A stretch of 6,164 bases of DNA, from NCBI GenBank assembly GCA_947452525.1, contig CANGCW010000057.1, positions 1 through 6,164 of the forward strand, read 5' to 3'. The translations under genes were made by a program, and so were the position numbers. Below the pieces are notes generated by a model. That model ran no database searches. It saw only the letters and a program-made list of their open reading frames with translations, and was not told where the DNA came from. The DNA comes from Actinomycetota bacterium (GTDB lineage: Bacteria > Actinomycetota > Actinomycetes > Nanopelagicales > Nanopelagicaceae). Below are positions 1-5,966 of this stretch, piece by piece. Position 1 is the first letter of the stretch. Each line of letters opens with the position of its first letter.

Positions 1-111
1 GAGAACTGTCTGAAGGACGGAGAAATGAGCGGCGACACTTGCCGCACCGAAGGCGGAGCCATATGCACCCACTGTCAGCGAGACGCTGAGGGAGTCCTGC
101 TTCACTGACAC
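1..111 (-). CDS. AzlC-family branched-chain amino acid permease, N-terminal fragment
   Basis: This minus-strand frame stays open from a GTG at 111..109 to the window edge, giving 37 codons of the amino end. The translation contains GAYGSAFGAASVAAHFSVLQ, which matches my memory of the first membrane region of AzlC permeases (typically G.YG.SFGALAVAAG.S..Q). AzlC is an inner-membrane protein that, with the small partner AzlD, is associated with export of branched-chain amino acids. A short polar start (VSVKQDS) precedes a hydrophobic small-residue stretch, as expected for a first transmembrane segment. The start is uncertain: GTG 111, GTG 105 or an in-frame ATG at 150..148 are possible, the last overlapping thyX. 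No clear ribosome binding site decides it; AGGG lies 12 nt before GTG 111. The gene is divergent from thyX. Identification rests on 37 residues only, so another polytopic membrane protein remains possible. Confidence 0.6.
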   Translation of the reverse strand, partial: MSVKQDSLSVSLTVGAYGSAFGAASVAAHFSVLQTVL

Positions 112-132
112 GCCGACATTCTGCCCTAATCT
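105..132 (+). promoter_or_regulatory. Sigma-70-type promoter of thyX
   Basis: A -35 box CTGACA (105-110, five of six matches to TTGACA) and a -10 box TAATCT (127-132, fits TANNNT) are separated by 16 bp. The expected transcription start falls at about 139-141, at or next to the ATG at 141. This suggests a leaderless or nearly leaderless thyX transcript. The -35 box overlaps the likely GTG start codon of the divergent permease gene. Confidence 0.6.
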
Positions 133-133
133 A
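128..133 (-). promoter_or_regulatory. Candidate -10 box for the divergent permease gene
   Basis: Read on the minus strand, positions 133..128 give TAGATT, a TANNNT hexamer that overlaps the thyX -10 box by five bases. Initiation would be expected near 122-119, a few bases upstream of the GTG at 111. I could not find a convincing -35 box at 16-18 bp, so this is a weak call based on the hexamer and its spacing. Confidence 0.3.
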
Positions 134-140
134 CCTTCGG

Positions 141-893
141 ATGGGAGCATTCGATAAGGTCAGGGGTATGAGCGAAGAGTTTCCAATCCAATTTAAAGAG
201 GATATGACCGTTGAATTGGTGAAATCCAGTGCCTCTGATGAGGATGTCATCTGGGCAGCGCGCGTCTCCACCGCAGGCGAGACCTCACTCGACTCCATTG
301 GAACTGACCCTGCGCGAGCAGAGGGTCTCATCAACTACCTCGCCCGCGAACGCCATGGCTCGCCATTCGAGCACACATCCATGACCTTCTTCGTCTCTGC
401 ACCAATCTTCGTCTTCCGTGAATTTATGCGCCATCGCATCGCCTCTTATAACGAGGAGAGCGGTCGCTATCGCGAACTCCGCCCCGTCTTCTACGTGCCG
501 AGCAAAGAGCGCAAGCTCGTTCAAATTGGCAAGACTGGTGCTTACGAATTTATCGAGGGAACACCAGAGCAGTACGAGATCACCGTTGCTGCTATTAAAG
601 CCTCATGCACATTTGCATACGAGAATTATCAGAAGATGCTTGCGGCAGGAGTTGCCCGCGAAGTCGCACGCGCAGTGCTTCCAGTAACGCTCTACTCATC
701 CATGTATGTAACGATGAATGCTCGCGCGCTCATGAACTTCCTCTCCCTGCGCACCTCCCGCGAGGGCTCACATTTCCCTAGCTACCCTCAACGTGAAATT
801 GAGATGGTGGCCGAGAAGATGGAGGAGCATTTCGCTCGTTTAATGCCATTAACCTACGGCGCATTCGTGAAGTCAGGGAGAATCGCCCCTTAA
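141..893 (+). CDS. thyX: FAD-dependent thymidylate synthase ThyX
   Basis: ThyX converts dUMP to dTMP using methylenetetrahydrofolate, FAD and NADPH; it is a cytosolic homotetramer. The RHR-x7-S signature is intact at residues 97-107 (RHRIASYNEES, then G-R109), covering FAD and dUMP contacts. HGSPFEH (72-78 region) and NARALMNFLSLR (193-204) are also conserved; by comparison with Thermotoga ThyX, R204 should be the dUMP-activating arginine. The C-terminal YPQREIE segment and overall sequence resemble Streptomyces ThyX, and 250 residues is a normal length. The start is ambiguous. ATG 141 sits 8 nt after a -10 hexamer and suits leaderless initiation. ATG 168 (giving 241 residues) has AAGG at 156-159 and matches the amino end of homologues about as well. 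The first nine residues of the longer form look unconserved and include a rare AGG codon. dapA follows after 19 nt. Confidence 0.97.
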   Translation: MGAFDKVRGMSEEFPIQFKEDMTVELVKSSASDEDVIWAARVSTAGETSLDSIGTDPARAEGLINYLARERHGSPFEHTSMTFFVSAPIFVFREFMRHRIASYNEESGRYRELRPVFYVPSKERKLVQIGKTGAYEFIEGTPEQYEITVAAIKASCTFAYENYQKMLAAGVAREVARAVLPVTLYSSMYVTMNARALMNFLSLRTSREGSHFPSYPQREIEMVAEKMEEHFARLMPLTYGAFVKSGRIAP

Positions 894-899
894 TTCGGG

Positions 900-905
900 T
901 ACTCT
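900..905 (+). promoter_or_regulatory. -10 box of a probable leaderless dapA promoter
   Basis: TACTCT at 900-905 fits TANNNT and is followed by seven bases and then the dapA ATG at 913, so a transcript would begin at or within a base or two of the start codon. No proper Shine-Dalgarno sequence precedes dapA; only AGG at 906-908, four bases from the ATG. A -35 box is not recognisable. The spacing closely repeats that seen at thyX. Confidence 0.5.
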
Positions 906-912
906 AGGCGTC

Positions 913-1824
913 ATGAGTACCCATACTGCAATAGCTGCGCCATTTGGCCGCATGATCACTGCGATGGTGACTCCGTTTAAGGCAGACGCTCTCGACCAAG
1001 TCGATTTTGATGGTATCCAGAAGTTAGCTTTACATCTGGTGGCTAATGGCCACGACGGAATCGTCGTCAATGGAACAACTGGTGAGGCGCCAACAACAAA
1101 GTCCTCCGAGAAGCTCGACATCATTCGCGCAGTGAAAGAGGCAGTCCCTGCCCACATCAAAGTACTAACAGGTGCTGGCGATAACGAGACCTCGTACACA
1201 GTTGAACAGGCCAAGAAATCTGTGGCAGCTGGCGCAGATGGCCTCCTCATTGTCACTCCGTATTACAACAAGCCTCCTCAGTCCGGCATCAAGGCTCACT
1301 TCAAGACCGTTGCTGCAGCTGTTAGCGCTCCCATCATGATGTACGACATTCCTGGTCGTGCAGGCGTTGAGATTGAATCACAGACAATCTTGGATCTCTT
1401 CAATGAGGTCGAGAATATCGTTGCACTCAAGGATGCTAAGGGTCAGCCTGCGAAGACCTCAAAGGTGATTGCTGAGTCAGGAATTCCGGTCTACTCAGGC
1501 GATGACATTCTCAATCTTGCTCTGCTCTCTCTCGGTGCAGTCGGTTTCGTCTCTGTCTGCGGTCACACCGTCGGTACGGAGCTGAAGGCGATGCTCAATG
1601 CATGGTTTGCCGGAGATCAGAATCGTGCGCTCGAGATCCATCAGCAACTGATTCCAGTCTTTGAAGGAACATTTAGAACGCAGGGTGCAATTCTTACTAA
1701 AGCTGCACTCGACTTACTTGGATTACCTGGTGGAGATCTCCGCCTCCCATTGGTGAGAGCAACTGCGGCCGAGATTCTTACTCTCAACGCAGATCTTCGC
1801 GCCGGTGGAGTCGTACTTCCATAA
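913..1824 (+). CDS. dapA: 4-hydroxy-tetrahydrodipicolinate synthase DapA
   Basis: DapA condenses pyruvate with aspartate semialdehyde, the first committed step towards diaminopimelate and lysine. At 303 residues it is a normal-length class I aldolase-fold (TIM-barrel) member of the DHDPS/NAL family. Visible active-site elements, aligned by eye with E. coli DapA, are the NGTTGE loop (53-58, T55/T56), PYYNKP (116-121, tyrosine of the proton relay), the catalytic Tyr144 in MMYDIPGR, Arg149 of the same motif (aspartate semialdehyde carboxylate), and the Schiff-base lysine K173 in VALKDAKG. YDIPGR in place of YNIPGR is, as I recall, common in actinobacteria. The ATG at 913 is preceded by a TANNNT box rather than a ribosome binding site. 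The TAA stop shares its last base with the ATG of rnj. A related pyruvate-dependent aldolase is possible, but motifs and context favour DapA. Confidence 0.95.
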   Translation: MSTHTAIAAPFGRMITAMVTPFKADALDQVDFDGIQKLALHLVANGHDGIVVNGTTGEAPTTKSSEKLDIIRAVKEAVPAHIKVLTGAGDNETSYTVEQAKKSVAAGADGLLIVTPYYNKPPQSGIKAHFKTVAAAVSAPIMMYDIPGRAGVEIESQTILDLFNEVENIVALKDAKGQPAKTSKVIAESGIPVYSGDDILNLALLSLGAVGFVSVCGHTVGTELKAMLNAWFAGDQNRALEIHQQLIPVFEGTFRTQGAILTKAALDLLGLPGGDLRLPLVRATAAEILTLNADLRAGGVVLP

Positions 1825-3506
1825 TGAATCATCCGCATCCTGATATCCCAGCTCCTGCTCGTCTAGCTGACGGAACGCTCCGTATCGTCGCACTCGGCGG
1901 ACTCGGTGAAATCGGTCGCAATATGACCGTCTTTGAATTCGATGGTGAACTTCTTATCGTGGACTGCGGAGTTCTCTTCCCTGATGAGAGCACACCGGGA
2001 ATCGATCTCATCCTCCCTGACTTCTCCTATATCCGCGAGCGTCTGAACGATGTTGTCGGAATCGTTCTTACACATGGCCACGAAGACCATATCGGCGCAC
2101 TTCCTTTCTTACTTAAAGAACGCGCAGATATTCCTGTTATTGGTTCAAAGTTGACCCTTGCCCTAGCTAACGAGAAGTTGAAAGAACGTCGCATCGGCGC
2201 ACCTCTCGTTGAGGTAAGCGAGGGCATGGTCCAACGCTTCGGCCCATTCACACTTGAATTTGTTGCAGTAAATCACTCGATTCCAGATGCGCTCGCTATC
2301 GCGATTAAGACTGATGCTGGCGTGGTTCTTCATACCGGCGATTTCAAGATGGATCAACTTCCGCTCGATGGACGCATCACTGACCTCGCAACATTTGCTC
2401 GCCTCGGAACAGAGGGCGTTGACCTCTTCATGGTCGACTCGACAAATGCCGATGTCCCTGGCTTCACAACTTCAGAGCGCGAAATCATGCCTACGCTGGA
2501 TCGCCTCTTCCATTCAACCTCAGGTCGCATCATCGTTGCATCGTTCTCTTCGCATGTGCACCGTATCCAGCAGATCCTGGATATTGCCTATGCGCACGAG
2601 CGAATGGTTGCCTTCGTCGGACGCTCCATGGTCCGCAATATGAAGATTGCGCAAGAGCTGGGATACCTCAATGTTCCTGAAGGTTTGATTGTTGATTCAA
2701 AACACATTGAAGATTACGGCGACAAGATTGTTCTTATCTGCACCGGATCACAAGGCGAATCTCTCGCTGCGCTCTCACGTATGGCCTATGGCGACCATGC
2801 AATCAAAGTTGGCAAGGGTGACACAGTCATCCTTGCATCTAGTTTGATTCCTGGGAATGAGAATTCGGTCTTCCGCATCATTAACGAACTCACACGCTTT
2901 GGCGCGAACGTTATTCATAAGGGCAATGCGATGGTTCACGTATCTGGCCACGCAGCAGCTGGAGAGTTGATCTACTGCTACAACATCGTGAAGCCACGCA
3001 ATGTGATGCCAATTCACGGTGAATGGCGACATATGCGAGCAAATGCCGATCTTGCGATTAAGACCGGTGTTCCACGTTCAAATACCGTGGTCGTCGAAAA
3101 TGGAATTGTGATCGATCTTTCTGCAGGCCAGGTAAATGTTGCAGGCGCGATTCCAGTTGGCTATGTCTATGTGGACGGTCCAACGATTGGTGAAATTACC
3201 GAGAGCTCTTTGAAGGATCGCACCATCTTGGGCGAAGAGGGCTTCATCTCTGTCATCGTCGTTATCGATTCACAGAGTGGAAAGATCGTCGCTGGACCTG
3301 ATATTCACGCTCGTGGATTTACAGAGGATCAGGCGCTCTTCGATGAGGTTAAGGGAATTATCGAGGCAGCTCTCGCTAAGGCGGTTGCTGGCGGTATTAA
3401 CGGGACGCATCAACTTCAACAGATTGTAAGAAGAACTGTCGGTGCATGGGTAGGCGAAGAACATCGGAGAAAGCCGATGATTGTTCCAGTAGTGATTGAG
3501 GTTTAA
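1824..3506 (+). CDS. rnj: Ribonuclease J
   Basis: RNase J is a cytoplasmic zinc-dependent endo- and 5'-3' exoribonuclease involved in mRNA decay and rRNA maturation. The 560-residue length is typical. The metallo-beta-lactamase domain shows GGLGEIGRNM (25-34), the metal-binding HGHEDH (84-89), NH151, and D173 in HTGDFK. The beta-CASP insert (about 205-380) includes VDSTNAD (204-210), SFSSHVHRIQ (240-249) and HVSGHA (372-377, with H376). MPIHGEWRH (395-403) supplies the late metal ligand H398, and a C-terminal domain follows from about 450. The ATG overlaps the dapA stop by one base (TAATG), which suggests translational coupling; GGAG at 1807-1810 is 13 nt away, too far to be a good ribosome binding site by itself. 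ftsK begins four bases after the stop. This dapA-rnj adjacency is well known in actinobacteria such as Mycobacterium and Streptomyces. Confidence 0.97.
   Translation: MNHPHPDIPAPARLADGTLRIVALGGLGEIGRNMTVFEFDGELLIVDCGVLFPDESTPGIDLILPDFSYIRERLNDVVGIVLTHGHEDHIGALPFLLKERADIPVIGSKLTLALANEKLKERRIGAPLVEVSEGMVQRFGPFTLEFVAVNHSIPDALAIAIKTDAGVVLHTGDFKMDQLPLDGRITDLATFARLGTEGVDLFMVDSTNADVPGFTTSEREIMPTLDRLFHSTSGRIIVASFSSHVHRIQQILDIAYAHERMVAFVGRSMVRNMKIAQELGYLNVPEGLIVDSKHIEDYGDKIVLICTGSQGESLAALSRMAYGDHAIKVGKGDTVILASSLIPGNENSVFRIINELTRFGANVIHKGNAMVHVSGHAAAGELIYCYNIVKPRNVMPIHGEWRHMRANADLAIKTGVPRSNTVVVENGIVIDLSAGQVNVAGAIPVGYVYVDGPTIGEITESSLKDRTILGEEGFISVIVVIDSQSGKIVAGPDIHARGFTEDQALFDEVKGIIEAALAKAVAGGINGTHQLQQIVRRTVGAWVGEEHRRKPMIVPVVIEV
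3496..3501 (+). promoter_or_regulatory. Ribosome binding site deciding the ftsK GTG start
   Basis: TTGAGG at 3496-3501, inside the last codons of rnj, has its GAGG core 9 nt before GTG 3511. This favours GTG 3511 over the in-frame TTG at 3496, which is itself part of the motif. The resulting protein begins MATRSKKK, the usual basic amino end of actinobacterial FtsK proteins. Confidence 0.65.
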
Positions 3507-3510
3507 GCCA

Positions 3511-5847
3511 GTGGCAACACGTTCAAAGAAGAAGTCATCATCAAAGTCTGCTCCGATGGGAGTTGTTGCCCGCGCACTTGTCTCTACCTGGCGTGCAATC
3601 GCTAAGGCCTTCGGTAAGACAATCCGCTACCTCTTCCGCGGTGCGAAGGATCTCGATCCAGCACACCACCGCGATGGTTTCGCATTCTTGGTTCTCATCC
3701 TTGCTTTAATGAGCGCAGCTGGAACTTGGCTCAACGTCAATGGCGCCATTACAAATGTGATGCATGCGATTCTCTATGGCGCGGTCGGACAGTTCGTCTC
3801 AATTCTTACGCCACTTATCTTTCTCTACTTCGCATTCCGCCTCTTCAAAGCTCCAGATGATGGCAAAGCAACCGGTCGCATCACGATCGGAACCATCCTT
3901 CTTTTGATGAGCGCGACAGGTCTTGCACATATCTTTAATGGATCTGTCCATGACACCGGCAAGACTGCAATTCAACATGGGGGAGGGCGCCTCGGCTATG
4001 CCGTTGCAACACCGCTCGTTGATCTTGCAACAAGCCTCGTAGCGGTGCCCATTCTCTTAATCATCTTCTTTTTTGGTCTCTTGATTGTTACTGCAACGCC
4101 GGTCTCCAAGGTGACGTCAACAATCAAGGCAATTACCCATTGGGGCAAGAATCGCGTCACCGACTCTCTTGCATCCGATGAGGAAGAGTTTGAAATCAGC
4201 GAGACCCCAGCATTTGATACCCCACTCGTTAAGGGCTTCGTGCATGAAGAGGAAGAGCCAATTGATGAGGAGGAGTTCGACGAGGAGTTCACCGTCGAAG
4301 TTGCGAAGGTTGCTTCTGCTCCGCATCCATCAACAGCGCCAACTCCGAAGGTTGCACCCCGACCAGCAGCACCTCGTGCGACTGGTCCATATATCTTGCC
4401 TTCACTCGATCTCCTCAAGGTGGGAGCACCACCGAAGGGTAAATCGAAGGCGAACGAGACTGTCGTCGCATCCCTTACTCAGGTCTTTGCACAGTTCAAC
4501 GTTGATGCGAAAGTCACCGGATATATGCGTGGACCAACGGTCACACGCTATGAAGTTGAGCTTGGCTCCGCTGTAAAGGTAGAAGCGATTACCGCTCTTA
4601 GCAAGAATATCTCCTACGCAGTCGCAAGCAGCGAAGTCCGTATCCTCTCTCCCATCCCGGGTAAGTCGGCTGTCGGTATTGAAATTCCGAATACCGACCG
4701 TGAGATTGTCTACCTTGGCGATGTGCTCCGCTCTGCAGCTTCACAATCTGAGACCCATCCAATGGTGATTGCACTTGGCAAAGATGTTGAAGGCGAATTC
4801 ATTAGTGCAAACCTTGCGAAGATGCCTCACCTTCTCGTTGCAGGTGCAACAGGTGCTGGTAAGTCTTCAATGATTAACTCACTCGTTGTCTCTATCTTGA
4901 TGCGCGCAACGCCTGATGAAGTTCGCCTCGTCATGATCGATCCAAAGCGCGTTGAGTTAACCGCCTATGAAGGTATTCCTCACCTCATCGCTCCAATCAT
5001 CACAAACCCTAAGAAGGCAGCAGATGTTCTTGCTTGGGTAGTACATGAGATGGATCAGCGTTACGACGATCTCTCAACATTCGGCTTTAGGCATATCGAT
5101 GATTTCAACAAAGCGGTTAAGGCTGGCAAGGTCAAGGTTCCCGTGGATAGCGAACGCGTTCTTGAACCATACCCATACCTCCTCGTTATCGTTGATGAGC
5201 TTGCAGATCTGATGATGGTCGCTGCACGTGAGGTTGAAGAGAGCATCGTCCGCATTACACAGCTCGCTCGCGCAGCGGGTATCCACTTGGTTATCGCGAC
5301 ACAGCGTCCAAGCGTCGATGTTGTGACTGGTTTGATTAAGGCGAACGTTCCTTCACGTCTCTCATTCGCAACATCGAGCCTTGCTGACTCTCGCGTCATT
5401 CTCGATTCCCCAGGTGCAGAGAAACTCGTCGGCCAAGGAGATGGACTCTTCCTTCCAATGGGTGCGAGCAAAGCAGTTCGTATTCAAGGTGCATACGTTT
5501 CAGAACGTGAATCTGAGGCAGTCGTTGCACATGTAAAGACGCAAGCACAGCCGTACTACATCATTGATCTCAATAAACCTGCTGCGAGCAAAGTGATAGA
5601 GAGCGATATCGGCGATGATATGGATCTCTTGATTCAAGCGATTCAATTAGTCGTCTCCACACAATTCGGTTCAACATCAATGTTGCAACGTAAGTTGCGC
5701 GTCGGCTTTGCAAAGGCCGGTCGCTTGATGGATCTGATGGAGAGCCGCAACATCGTTGGCCCATCTCAGGGCTCTAAGGCTCGTGAGGTCCTCCTGAGCG
5801 CAGAGCAGATGCCTGATGTGCTCGAAGAGATTCAAGGCAACGGGTAA
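3511..5847 (+). CDS. ftsK: DNA translocase FtsK
   Basis: FtsK is a membrane-anchored hexameric ATPase at the division septum that pumps double-stranded DNA and helps resolve chromosome dimers at dif with XerC/XerD. From GTG 3511 the protein has 778 residues. A basic amino end (1-45) is followed by four hydrophobic segments at about 57-75, 83-110, 125-143 and 166-195, the usual membrane anchor. The linker (about 196-295) is strongly acidic at 222-262, then Pro/Ala-rich. The motor carries an alpha domain (about 296-400), Walker A GATGAGKS (445-452), a DPKRVEL segment (477-483), Walker B VIVDE (559-563) and ATQRPSVDV (596-604). A C-terminal winged-helix gamma domain (about 700-770, LQRKLRVGFAKAGRLMDLME) should read orienting DNA sequences and contact XerD. 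All motifs are intact. The gene starts four bases after rnj, so it is probably co-transcribed with it. Confidence 0.97.
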   Translation: MATRSKKKSSSKSAPMGVVARALVSTWRAIAKAFGKTIRYLFRGAKDLDPAHHRDGFAFLVLILALMSAAGTWLNVNGAITNVMHAILYGAVGQFVSILTPLIFLYFAFRLFKAPDDGKATGRITIGTILLLMSATGLAHIFNGSVHDTGKTAIQHGGGRLGYAVATPLVDLATSLVAVPILLIIFFFGLLIVTATPVSKVTSTIKAITHWGKNRVTDSLASDEEEFEISETPAFDTPLVKGFVHEEEEPIDEEEFDEEFTVEVAKVASAPHPSTAPTPKVAPRPAAPRATGPYILPSLDLLKVGAPPKGKSKANETVVASLTQVFAQFNVDAKVTGYMRGPTVTRYEVELGSAVKVEAITALSKNISYAVASSEVRILSPIPGKSAVGIEIPNTDREIVYLGDVLRSAASQSETHPMVIALGKDVEGEFISANLAKMPHLLVAGATGAGKSSMINSLVVSILMRATPDEVRLVMIDPKRVELTAYEGIPHLIAPIITNPKKAADVLAWVVHEMDQRYDDLSTFGFRHIDDFNKAVKAGKVKVPVDSERVLEPYPYLLVIVDELADLMMVAAREVEESIVRITQLARAAGIHLVIATQRPSVDVVTGLIKANVPSRLSFATSSLADSRVILDSPGAEKLVGQGDGLFLPMGASKAVRIQGAYVSERESEAVVAHVKTQAQPYYIIDLNKPAASKVIESDIGDDMDLLIQAIQLVVSTQFGSTSMLQRKLRVGFAKAGRLMDLMESRNIVGPSQGSKAREVLLSAEQMPDVLEEIQGNG

Positions 5848-5910
5848 AACCCCGCCTGTTGAGCAGGGGCTTGGCCCCGACTTGTAAAACCCTCGAGAAG
5901 AGATTTACCC
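5842..5910. repeat. Nested inverted and direct repeats after ftsK
   Basis: GGGTAAA (5842-5848, overlapping the ftsK stop) is the exact reverse complement of TTTACCC (5904-5910). Between them, GTAAAACCC occurs twice (5844-5852 and 5884-5892, 40 bp apart). The second copy can instead pair locally as GTAAA 5884-5888 with TTTAC 5904-5908, helped by CTC 5892-5894 with GAG 5900-5902. The same TTTAC strand therefore has two possible partners. Confidence 0.6.
5850..5878 (+). terminator. Possible ftsK terminator, two competing GC hairpins
   Basis: Hairpin A pairs CCTG (5855-5858) with CAGG (5864-5867), extended by CC 5852-5853 with GG 5868-5869 around a bulged G. Hairpin B is a perfect GGGGC-TTG-GCCCC stem (5866-5878). 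They share the GGGG at 5866-5869 and so exclude each other. No T-run follows, so this is not a classic intrinsic terminator; actinobacterial terminators often lack one. Position just after the ftsK stop supports the call. Confidence 0.4.
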
Positions 5911-5911
5911 T
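5882..5911 (+). promoter_or_regulatory. Weak candidate promoter for the HTH gene
   Basis: TTGTAA (5882-5887, four of six matches to TTGACA) lies 18 bp before TACCCT (5906-5911, fits TANNNT). Transcription would start near 5918, leaving a leader of about 50 nt. The boxes are weak and overlap repeats, so other promoters, or read-through from ftsK, are equally possible. Confidence 0.2.
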
Positions 5912-5935
5912 TATCCCCAGCCGCTCTATCCCCAG
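5912..5935 (+). repeat. Direct repeat TATCCCCAG x2 upstream of the HTH gene
   Basis: TATCCCCAG occurs at 5912-5920 and again at 5927-5935, start-to-start 15 bp. The second copy lies inside a perfect 6-bp inverted repeat, CGCTCT (5922-5927) and AGAGCG (5934-5939), with ATCCCC as the loop. Location between ftsK and the next start codon suggests a binding site or RNA leader element; no regulator can be named. Confidence 0.55.
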
Positions 5936-5957
5936 AGCGTCAGCGAAAAAGTATTTC

Positions 5958-5961
5958 GAGG
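5958..5961 (+). promoter_or_regulatory. Ribosome binding site of the HTH gene
   Basis: GAGG at 5958-5961 is five bases before ATG 5967 and supports that start. The upstream CGAAA (5944-5948) can pair with TTTCG (5954-5958), a small hairpin reaching the first base of the site; whether it affects translation cannot be judged here. Confidence 0.5.
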
Positions 5962-5966
5962 TATCC

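Noticed and set aside
1..108. Plus-strand open frame reaching a TGA at 106-108, possibly the end of an upstream gene
   Set aside because: The translation is Cys/Asp/Glu-rich without a recognisable pattern, while the opposite strand reads as a plausible AzlC membrane segment; it is best explained as a shadow.
873..1256. 127-codon minus-strand frame across the thyX-dapA junction
   Set aside because: It is antisense to conserved DapA active-site sequence and has no recognisable content.
3496..3510. TTG at 3496 as the ftsK start
   Set aside because: It lies inside the last codons of rnj and within the ribosome binding motif; GTG 3511 gives the usual MATRSKKK-like amino end.
3996..4418. 140-codon minus-strand open frame inside ftsK
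   Set aside because: It is very rich in Ser and Gly, lies opposite the acidic and Pro/Ala-rich linker of an intact ftsK, and resembles no family; an antisense shadow of codon bias.
5061..5471. 136-codon minus-strand open frame opposite the FtsK motor domain
   Set aside because: It is antisense to the Walker B region, shows no domain pattern and has no promoter or ribosome binding site that I can see.
5911..5935. Replication origin or DnaA box cluster
   Set aside because: Only one near-match and one poorer match to the DnaA box, with no AT-rich unwinding region and no dnaA or dnaN nearby; kept only as a direct repeat.
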